A stretch of 11,067 nt of DNA from Candidatus Stahliibacteriota bacterium (GTDB lineage: Bacteria; Hydrothermota; Tepidihabitantia; B3-TA06): positions 1-11,067 of the forward strand of contig JAUVJT010000058.1 in NCBI GenBank assembly GCA_030592225.1, read 5' to 3'. The notes under the pieces are model-generated. The model was not told the DNA's origin. It ran no database searches and saw only the letters and a program-made list of their open reading frames with translations. The position numbers and the translations under genes are program-made. Shown one piece after another: positions 6,045 through 11,067 of this stretch (position 1 is its first letter; each line of letters opens with the position of its first letter).

Positions 6045-7401
6045 ACGTGTATTATTGATAGTCCTTGGCGCAACGTTGTTTGCGCTCCCCTTAACTGCCC
6101 AGGAATCCTGGGTGCGTTTTTATGAAGCGGAAGACTGGGAGGAAACGGAGGCCCTGTGCGTTATCCAGACATCGGACGGAGGCTATGCAATTTACTCCCA
6201 CTACTGGGCGCATGGCGAGTGGGACCAGGTATGGCTTCTTATGACCAACCCCCAGGGCGATACCCTGTGGACCAGGAAGTACGAAAATACAGCCTCCTGG
6301 AGCAGCGACCCCCTGATAGAGTTGACTGACGGGAGCTATGCGCTTACCGGGGTGAAACATACCGGGGAGACCTACGACGTATGGCTGTGCAAGGCAGGCC
6401 CCTACGGCGACGTTATCTGGGAGCGCTACATAGACCTTGGCAAGGGTTTGCATGAATACGGCTCATCAGTACAGCAGACCGCTGACGGGGGCTGCGTTGT
6501 TGTGGGGTTTACCCAGCGCCCCGATCCGCTTGAATCCGACGTACTGCTGATAAAGACCGACGCTGACGGAGATACCGTATGGACCCGCACCTACGGGACA
6601 GAGGGGACAGGTGCGTCGGTACGTCAAACCACTGACGGCGGCTACGTAATCGCCGGTCGCTTTGGGTCGTACCCGAACCCGCCCGAGATTTGCTTGCTCA
6701 AGACCGATTACCTTGGCCAGGAGGAATGGAAACGCACCTATGGGGAAGGCTGGGCCTTATGCATGGAGCAGACCACTGACGACGGCTACATCGTTGCCGC
6801 GGACCCGACGGTTATCAAGACCGATTCGGTGGGCGACGTGGAGTGGACCAGGGATTTCGGGTCAGAGGCCGAGTGCGTCCGCCAGACCTTTGAGGGCGGC
6901 TACATTCTGGGCGGTATTGCAGGGACAAAGCTGATAAAACTGGACCCTGACGGCAACGTACTCTGGGAAAAGATACGCGAGTTCCACATCTACTCGGTAC
7001 GCCAAACCACAGACGGAGGCTACATCCTGACAGGAGCCGGCGGTTATTCCGATGGTTATCATGAGTATCATTACGGCATATTCCTCTGCAAGACCGACTC
7101 CACAGGCTACGCACCTAAGCTGAGCGGCATTGCCGAACCCGCAACACCGCCCGTACCCGTAACACAACCCGACTGGCAGATTGTGAACTCCGTCGGTTCA
7201 CGCATCGTGTTAAGATACACCAACCGACCCCAGGGCTTTACCGCTTTCATTTTTGATATAACTGGAAAAAAGGTCGGCGAGATTCACACCCCCCTCCCAT
7301 CGGGAACTCTAACCTGGGGTGATACTGCACCAGAGGGTGTATACTTTATCCGCAGTATGGGGGAGAGCGCAATTACGAAGAAGGCGGTTATAATCAAGTA
7401 A
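6037..7401 (+). CDS. Secreted repeat (predicted seven-bladed beta-propeller) protein with C-terminal sorting-like domain
   Basis: A 454-residue protein of unknown function. It begins with a signal peptide (MKKRVLLIVLGATLFALPLTA, cleavage likely after Ala21). Seven repeats follow, each centred on a QTTDGGYIV-like strand, at residues 44, 95, 147, 197, 245, 283 and 323, and most continue with a WLLKTD...GDTLWTRTYG-type half. Spacing is 48-52 residues for the first five repeats and about 40 for the next two, which are shortened. Seven repeats with paired beta strands suggest one closed beta-propeller, an inference from the pattern. A linker rich in Pro (367-378) leads to a beta-sandwich-like tail (about 380-454) ending in GVYFIRSMGESAITKKAVIIK, similar to type IX secretion type A or FlgD-Ig-like C-terminal domains. 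It has its own strong promoter and faces the C25 peptidase gene convergently. A paralogue starts at 10324. Surface binding or adhesion is possible, but no ligand can be inferred. Confidence 0.85.
   Translation: MKKRVLLIVLGATLFALPLTAQESWVRFYEAEDWEETEALCVIQTSDGGYAIYSHYWAHGEWDQVWLLMTNPQGDTLWTRKYENTASWSSDPLIELTDGSYALTGVKHTGETYDVWLCKAGPYGDVIWERYIDLGKGLHEYGSSVQQTADGGCVVVGFTQRPDPLESDVLLIKTDADGDTVWTRTYGTEGTGASVRQTTDGGYVIAGRFGSYPNPPEICLLKTDYLGQEEWKRTYGEGWALCMEQTTDDGYIVAADPTVIKTDSVGDVEWTRDFGSEAECVRQTFEGGYILGGIAGTKLIKLDPDGNVLWEKIREFHIYSVRQTTDGGYILTGAGGYSDGYHEYHYGIFLCKTDSTGYAPKLSGIAEPATPPVPVTQPDWQIVNSVGSRIVLRYTNRPQGFTAFIFDITGKKVGEIHTPLPSGTLTWGDTAPEGVYFIRSMGESAITKKAVIIK
6166..7023 (+). repeat. Tandem degenerate coding repeats of ~120-155 bp
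   Basis: The core codons CAGACCACTGACGGCGGCTA recur with few changes at 6475, 6625, 6769 and 7003, and more diverged copies lie at 6166, 6319 and 6883. The same core occurs in the paralogue, including an exact copy at the right edge of the window (11047-11066). Similarity at the DNA level, not only in protein, means blades could be gained, lost or exchanged between the two genes by recombination. Confidence 0.7.
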
Positions 7402-7439
7402 TCACCCCCTCTTTAATTCTACCAGACGGTGGCACTTCG

Positions 7440-7456
7440 TCCCCCGTCAAGGGGGA
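7440..7456. other. Short GC hairpin between convergent genes
   Basis: TCCCCC (7440-7445) and GGGGGA (7451-7456) form a six-pair stem with a GTCAA loop in the 100-base gap between two converging genes. No T-run follows on either strand, so termination by this element is only a possibility. A second weak candidate for the minus-strand gene is the GGG-GCGA-CCC stem followed by four T residues (complement of about 7484-7498). Nothing else is visible in this gap. Confidence 0.3.
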
Positions 7457-7501
7457 GATATTCAAAGTTGTGTTGGTCAAGTAAAAGGGTCGCCCCGGTT
7501 A

Positions 7502-10114
7502 TCAGCGCAGAAGCGTAACCTTTCCCTGTTTGCGGTAGCCCTCTTGCTTGTAGCAACCTTCACCTTCGAAAATAAAGAAGTAAACGCCTGAGGGAAGCCT
7601 TGCGTTATTCCTGTCTTTGCCGTCCCAGATGAATTCGTAGTAACCGGCAGCTTCGTGAACGCGATTGAATGCCGTTAGCAGACGTCCTGATGCATCGTAG
7701 AGTTCCAAAGAGACCTGACCGATTTGCGGCGTGGAGTAATTGAACGCTACCCTGTTAGAAAAGATGGTGCGATTACAGGAAACCGACCATACTATGGGCT
7801 GAACCGGTTCTTCAACGTCCGAGTTCAAGCCCATATTCTTAAAGTAGATCGAATCCTCTATTGGGGTCATTGCGAACGGACTGCCGGACCCCGGTTCGTC
7901 CCTCGGTCTGAGAACGGTGATGTAAAGCCAGCCCGGGTATTCAAAGGTTGCGCCATTGAAGGCCACCTGTCCTATGTCGGAAACCTGGTGTTGTATAAAG
8001 TCAACTGGGCCTTCCTTCTTGTAGAGGGAGGCGTCCGTGTAAACCTCATATCCCGAACTATCACCATCAGTCCATGTCAGCTCCAATTCAACGGCAATCT
8101 CAGTGTTGATGGGTAAGGTATCGGGATTAACAAAGGTTTCTGAACCAATGGTAACGGTAATGGTCATATCGCTCGATTCCGCTACCCTGTCTTCCCAGGC
8201 CCAAAGCCCGGGGTCTCCAATCCAGTAGTAGGCACGGGCATCCTGCAATGCATATGTCTCGGTAGGTGGATCTTCAATAAGTTTCGTCTTGGCGTAGTTT
8301 ATCCCGTAGCCCACGTCATATAGCCGAAGCGCGCACCACCCGTCCGGCTTGTAAAGCCCCTTGAACAGGCACGTATCCAGCAGGTTATTATTAAGGGTGT
8401 TGGTTGGACACGAAGCGCCCCAGGCACCCACTGCGCCGTGCACGTTGTTGGTCCAGGCCTCAACCATAACCCGGGGGGTATCGGGGTAGAATGGCCAGGA
8501 TGAGTGGGGCGGCTGGGTAATGCGGCCTGCATCGCAGCACACGTTGAACACCATGGGATAGCAGCCGTCGTTGAGCAACTGTGCAACGTCCCTGCAATCA
8601 AACAAGGCCGTGGGATCGCCTGGGTCCATAGAAGGGTCCAGCCCGTACCAGCAACCGTGGCCCCTGTAGTTCATCACGCTTACCCCGTCGCCCTGAAGAG
8701 CATTCTTGACAGGCAGCTTAGCCTCCGCTCTATTCGCATACGGTTGATTAGTGCCGTAGTAAACGATCTGGCAGTCCAGGTCTTGGTAGAGTAAGTGGTC
8801 AATGATAGTATCCTTGGGGTCGCTGTATACAGTGCTCTTCGGGGCAGTGAACAGCACGTCCTCGGTTGCCCAGTCATCAGCAACGTAGCGCTCGAAGTCG
8901 AACTGCTTGGTGATGACGTTTGAAAGGTCGGCGTTCGTCTGGGGACACCATCGGCCTACGGCAAGATCAGGGATATCGTCGAGGTTGTCCGGATACTCTA
9001 CAGCCTCTCCCATCGTAGAGTAGATGTAGTCGGAGTAAAAATCCTCGCAGCTGTCGTTGGGGCCAAGAGAAATATACGTCGTATCGTGGTAGGTGGCAAT
9101 GCAGGAATTGTTGCATAAAGTCGGGCTAAGGTTTTCGTCTTGTGCATCACCCACTAAAAGAACGTACAGGTCGAGGTACAAATAGTGCGTGCCGCCGTGT
9201 TCATTCAGCCAGTTGTCGTACCATAAGCGTATTGTATTCCATACGTTTTCCGCATTCCCGGTCGCCGTCTCTACGGTTACGCCGTATCCCTTGCGCCTCA
9301 GCCAGTCTATGTATTCCCCAAGCCGGTTGCTTGCGCTGTCGGCCAGCCAGGCCGAGGCGGTCAGCACCAGATAGTGCCTGCCATAGGTATTATCCCAGGT
9401 TGAAAGCGCGGCGCTGCGGCCGTAGACCCCGTCGTAGCCGAGCAGGACAGCCCGGCAAATACCGTCTATGTGGGGAGCCACGCTCGCAGGAAAGCCTGTT
9501 ATGTCGTGTCTGGTATCGAGTTCGGAAAAGGAGATGGTGACGTTGAATTCGGCGGCCACCTTCAGGATGCGCCGGGCAGAGTTGTACTGGAACGGACAGA
9601 AGAAGGCCTTGCCCATCCTGACGTTGCGCATCACCGCAGGCTCGCCAACGCTGTCCGTGCATCGCGGGAAGTACGAATCGTTTGTATAAGCCTGTGGATT
9701 TATGCAAAACCTCTCGCCGTCATTACCCTGTTCAGGAAAGACGAGATAGTCGGTGAGAACCCGATGTTTTACGTTTGATACCTTTAGCGCGGCGCCTGCC
9801 GAAGGGGGCAGGGCAAAGAACCTGGATTTTTTTGGCAGTTCCGGAGACCCGACCTGGGCTAACCTGCCGGGCATACCCGGAACGTGGATGCGCTGAAAGG
9901 TAACGCCCTCGACTATGGTATCCTGCACCCACATGCCGGGAACGCTTACGTGAAGTGTTATCTGGCTTACGTCGGCCCTGAGAACCTTAATCTCCATGGC
10001 CGAACCCTGAGCCTTTGCCTCGTCAAAGGCCACCCATCGCAGCGAAGCCGCATTCAGCGAGGCCGCAAAGGGTATTAAACAGGCTAAAAGGAACGTCAAT
10101 CTCTTCCTGAACAT
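7502..10114 (-). CDS. Secreted C25 (gingipain-family) cysteine peptidase with FlgD-Ig/type IX-like C-terminal domain
   Basis: An 870-residue exported protein. The signal peptide is MFRKRLTFLLACLIPFAASLNA (cleavage near residue 22-23). Residues about 40-220 form a beta-rich pro-region like the gingipain propeptide. The peptidase domain runs from about 240 to 640: YVLLVGDAQ (317-325), SDYIYS (361-366), DIPDLAVGRW (380-389), then the catalytic histidine in MNYRGHG (H486) and the nucleophile in FNVCCDAGR, where C527 fits the C-x-x-G pattern of the family; both are present, so activity is plausible. Beta domains follow, ending in a C-terminal domain (about 771-870) with LYDASGRLL, WDGKD and SGVYFFIFE, typical of FlgD-Ig or type IX secretion tails. 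The protein has about 19 cysteines after the signal peptide, unusual and suggestive of disulphides. Start: GAGGAGG sits just before ATG 10112-10114. The leader is about 100 bases. Substrate unknown; endopeptidase or protein-maturation roles are both possible. Confidence 0.9.
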   Translation of the reverse strand: MFRKRLTFLLACLIPFAASLNAASLRWVAFDEAKAQGSAMEIKVLRADVSQITLHVSVPGMWVQDTIVEGVTFQRIHVPGMPGRLAQVGSPELPKKSRFFALPPSAGAALKVSNVKHRVLTDYLVFPEQGNDGERFCINPQAYTNDSYFPRCTDSVGEPAVMRNVRMGKAFFCPFQYNSARRILKVAAEFNVTISFSELDTRHDITGFPASVAPHIDGICRAVLLGYDGVYGRSAALSTWDNTYGRHYLVLTASAWLADSASNRLGEYIDWLRRKGYGVTVETATGNAENVWNTIRLWYDNWLNEHGGTHYLYLDLYVLLVGDAQDENLSPTLCNNSCIATYHDTTYISLGPNDSCEDFYSDYIYSTMGEAVEYPDNLDDIPDLAVGRWCPQTNADLSNVITKQFDFERYVADDWATEDVLFTAPKSTVYSDPKDTIIDHLLYQDLDCQIVYYGTNQPYANRAEAKLPVKNALQGDGVSVMNYRGHGCWYGLDPSMDPGDPTALFDCRDVAQLLNDGCYPMVFNVCCDAGRITQPPHSSWPFYPDTPRVMVEAWTNNVHGAVGAWGASCPTNTLNNNLLDTCLFKGLYKPDGWCALRLYDVGYGINYAKTKLIEDPPTETYALQDARAYYWIGDPGLWAWEDRVAESSDMTITVTIGSETFVNPDTLPINTEIAVELELTWTDGDSSGYEVYTDASLYKKEGPVDFIQHQVSDIGQVAFNGATFEYPGWLYITVLRPRDEPGSGSPFAMTPIEDSIYFKNMGLNSDVEEPVQPIVWSVSCNRTIFSNRVAFNYSTPQIGQVSLELYDASGRLLTAFNRVHEAAGYYEFIWDGKDRNNARLPSGVYFFIFEGEGCYKQEGYRKQGKVTLLR

Positions 10115-10143
10115 TATATCCTCCTCTGTTGGTTCGTTTTCAT
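10114..10143 (-). other. Possible nine-codon leader ORF overlapping the peptidase start (TAATG)
   Basis: On the minus strand an ATG (10143-10141) opens a nine-codon frame (MKTNQQRRI) whose TAA stop shares its last base with the peptidase ATG. Its Arg codons AGG AGG are also the ribosome binding site of the peptidase. No good ribosome site precedes the mini-ORF, so translation of it is doubtful; it could also be chance. Confidence 0.25.
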
Positions 10144-10224
10144 CGGTTGTTGAGGGTCAAACTTTTAGTTTACCTGCCGCCTCCTTTTCTTCGCTTTTGT
10201 TCTTGCCCGCAGTTTCTTTCCTTA

Positions 10225-10252
10225 ACCATATTCAAAACCGGGTGATTGTCAA
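10225..10252 (-). promoter_or_regulatory. Promoter of the C25 peptidase gene
   Basis: Reading the minus strand, TTGACA (10252-10247), a 16-base spacer and TATGGT (10230-10225) form a good -35 and a moderate -10. The transcript would begin near 10218, giving a leader of about 100 bases before ATG 10114. This leader holds a second AAAAGGAGG site (about 10171-10179) with no suitably placed start codon of its own. Confidence 0.65.
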
Positions 10253-10264
10253 GCCCCCTTGACA
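10247..10264. promoter_or_regulatory. Palindromic, back-to-back -35 boxes of divergent promoters
   Basis: TGTCAAG (10247-10253), CCCC (10254-10257) and CTTGACA (10258-10264) form a perfect 7-bp inverted repeat. The left arm is the -35 box of the leftward peptidase promoter and the right arm that of the rightward repeat-protein promoter. Two polymerases cannot fit side by side at such close range, so the two promoters probably compete, or a dimeric regulator could bind here. The related promoter at 5971 lacks the left arm. Confidence 0.6.
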
Positions 10265-10331
10265 ACATCCTATTAAAGACTATTATATAGAAGAGACCGA
10301 GAAACGAAAAAAAGGAGGAAAGCATGAAGAA
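10254..10331 (+). repeat. Promoter-leader-start cassette, copy 2 (direct repeat with 5966-6044)
   Basis: Second copy of the shared control cassette. It is identical to copy 1 at 10254-10275 and 10288-10331, with a 12-base variable block between that includes the -10 region and one base fewer than copy 1. The A7 run, AGGAGG and start codon context are conserved exactly. Confidence 0.9.
10259..10286 (+). promoter_or_regulatory. Sigma70-type promoter of the second repeat-protein gene
   Basis: TTGACA (10259-10264), a 16-base spacer and TATTAT (10281-10286), with transcription expected near 10292. Its leader of about 32 bases is identical to that of the first copy and carries AGGAGG (10314-10319) five bases before ATG 10324. 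Confidence 0.8.
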
Positions 10332-11067
10332 GTGTATATTCTTAGTAATCGCCAGCATGATGCTTGCGGCATCCCTTTCAGCCGATACTACCTGGGTAAA
10401 AAGGTTTTGGTCTGAGGACTGGACCTGGGATGCCGAGGGTCGGTGCGTTATCGAGACCTCGGACGGCGGCTACATGGTCTACGCAAACTGGTATAAGCCC
10501 ACTATGTATGATCGCCTATGGCTTTTGAAGACGGATCTTTGCGGCGACACCATGTGGACCTGCAAGTACGGGGAGGACCCTGCCTTAGGCGTGACCGACG
10601 CGGTTCAGGAAACCAATCCTGGAAGCTACGTCTTTACCGCAGGGACAAGTAGCGGCAACAGTGACGTCTGGCTGTGCAAGGTCGGTTCTTACGGCGATAT
10701 GCACTGGGAACGCACCTATGGGGATGTTGAGCCTGCCGAGTATGGCCAATCCGTACAGCAAACCGCAGACGGAGGCTACATCGTCACGGGAATGAAAGGG
10801 GACAGTGTGTGGCTTATAAAAACCGATACTCAAGGAGATACGTTGTGGACCAGTACCTACATGGAGGATGAAGAGTGGGCGCATTATTGCGGTTATAGTG
10901 TTCAACAAACCTTGGATAAGGGGTATATAGTTGCGACTGGCTACACATCAGTGGGCGGTGACCTCGGATTGATAAAGACCGATTCCTTAGGCGAGAAGGA
11001 GTGGAGCCGGATTTATGAAGATAAAGGCAACGGCCGGTGCGTGGAGCAGACCACTGACGGCGGCTAC
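10324..11067 (+). CDS. Secreted repeat (beta-propeller-like) protein, paralogue of the 454-aa protein, 3'-partial
   Basis: The frame starts at ATG 10324 and stays open to the window edge, showing 248 residues. The signal peptide is MKKCIFLVIASMMLAASLSA, cleaved before DTTW; Cys4 is too early for a lipobox. Five repeats of the same kind as in the 454-residue paralogue are visible, with cores ETSDGGYMV (~44), QETNPGSYVF (~95), QQTADGGYIV (~145), QQTLDKGYIV (~195) and EQTTDGGY at the edge. Halves such as RLWLLKTDLCGDTMW and VWLCKVGSYGDMHWERTYG match the paralogue closely, and repeats 2 and 3 align blade for blade, which shows duplication of the whole gene and not independent repeat growth. By analogy the missing part should contain two more repeats and a C-terminal sorting-like domain. 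It is divergent from the peptidase gene and shares a palindromic control region with it. Function unknown; probably surface-exposed or secreted. Confidence 0.85.
   Translation, partial: MKKCIFLVIASMMLAASLSADTTWVKRFWSEDWTWDAEGRCVIETSDGGYMVYANWYKPTMYDRLWLLKTDLCGDTMWTCKYGEDPALGVTDAVQETNPGSYVFTAGTSSGNSDVWLCKVGSYGDMHWERTYGDVEPAEYGQSVQQTADGGYIVTGMKGDSVWLIKTDTQGDTLWTSTYMEDEEWAHYCGYSVQQTLDKGYIVATGYTSVGGDLGLIKTDSLGEKEWSRIYEDKGNGRCVEQTTDGGY

Noticed and set aside
6815..7167. Two minus-strand open frames (6815-7114 and 6862-7167) inside the repeat-protein gene
   Set aside because: They are antisense to the beta-propeller repeats and rich in Arg/Ser/Cys from reverse reading of the repeat codons; no start signals.
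7446..7469. CCCCCTTGAC on the minus strand, the same ten bases as the start of the two promoter cassettes
   Set aside because: No -10 box at a workable distance (the nearest TAGAAT is 23 bases away), and it lies within a GC hairpin between convergent genes. The match is probably chance.
7724..9778. Plus-strand open frames across the peptidase gene (for example 7724-8116, 8504-8794, 9142-9540, 9470-9778)
   Set aside because: They are antisense to a full-length gene with recognisable catalytic motifs and have no ribosome sites or family features.
10170..10358. Minus-strand 62-aa frame (10170-10358) across the divergent promoter region
   Set aside because: It would read through both promoters and the start of the downstream gene; the apparent hydrophobic N-terminus is the reverse of a signal-peptide/leader region.
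10585..10908. Minus-strand 107-aa frame (10585-10908)
   Set aside because: It is antisense to the second repeat-protein gene, which is open through this stretch and has a signal peptide and repeats.
1..11067. CRISPR array, tRNA/rRNA genes, insertion sequences or transposase genes
   Set aside because: I saw no regularly spaced short repeats, cloverleaf-like sequence, rRNA segments or terminal inverted repeats with a transposase; the only repeats are the coding blades and the promoter cassettes.

Overview
The window looks like a chromosomal fragment from an anaerobic, probably uncultured bacterium, with a weak lean towards an FCB-type candidate phylum (WOR-3/Stahlbacteria, TA06 or Zixibacteria-like). 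Two things suggest this. A complete Mrp-type cation/proton antiporter module ends in a group 4 hydrogenase-style ferredoxin subunit. It is followed by secreted repeat proteins and a gingipain-like protease that end in FlgD-Ig/type IX-like C-terminal domains. No marker gene is present, so the taxonomic assignment is inference. Ribosome binding sites are strong AGGAGG types, and the promoters are near-consensus sigma70 (TTGACA, N16, TATTAT).

Bases 2-5798 (+) are the 3' part of one tightly packed operon. The gene order is antiporter subunit (5'-truncated by the window edge), MbhD/MbhE-type MrpA C-terminal subunit, MrpB, MrpC, MrpD, MrpE, MrpF, MrpG and a HycF/EchF/MbhN-like 2x[4Fe-4S] protein. 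Junctions range from a 14-base overlap to a 4-base gap. The order matches a classical mrpABCDEFG operon with MrpA split into two proteins and a ferredoxin subunit appended. This is the composition expected of the membrane arm of a respiratory complex that couples ferredoxin (or H2/formate) redox chemistry to ion pumping. The catalytic hydrogenase-like subunits are not in the window and, if present, should lie upstream.

Bases 5799-6036 hold a structured post-stop segment, a perfect 14-bp hairpin (likely a bidirectional terminator) and a strong promoter. The promoter drives a secreted 454-aa protein with seven repeats, probably a beta-propeller (6037-7401, +). Convergent to it is an 870-aa secreted C25 (gingipain-family) cysteine peptidase with its His/Cys dyad intact (7502-10114, -). 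A divergent intergenic region (10115-10323) follows, in which two promoters share a palindromic pair of -35 boxes. The last gene (10324 to the window end, +) is a second, 3'-truncated paralogue of the repeat protein.

The two repeat-protein genes share promoter, 5' leader, ribosome binding site and first codons almost base for base, so they were duplicated together with their control region and are probably co-expressed. The protease and the complete repeat protein carry similar C-terminal domains and N-terminal signal peptides, which suggests a common export/surface-anchoring route. The energy-conversion operon and the surface-protein block appear functionally unrelated.
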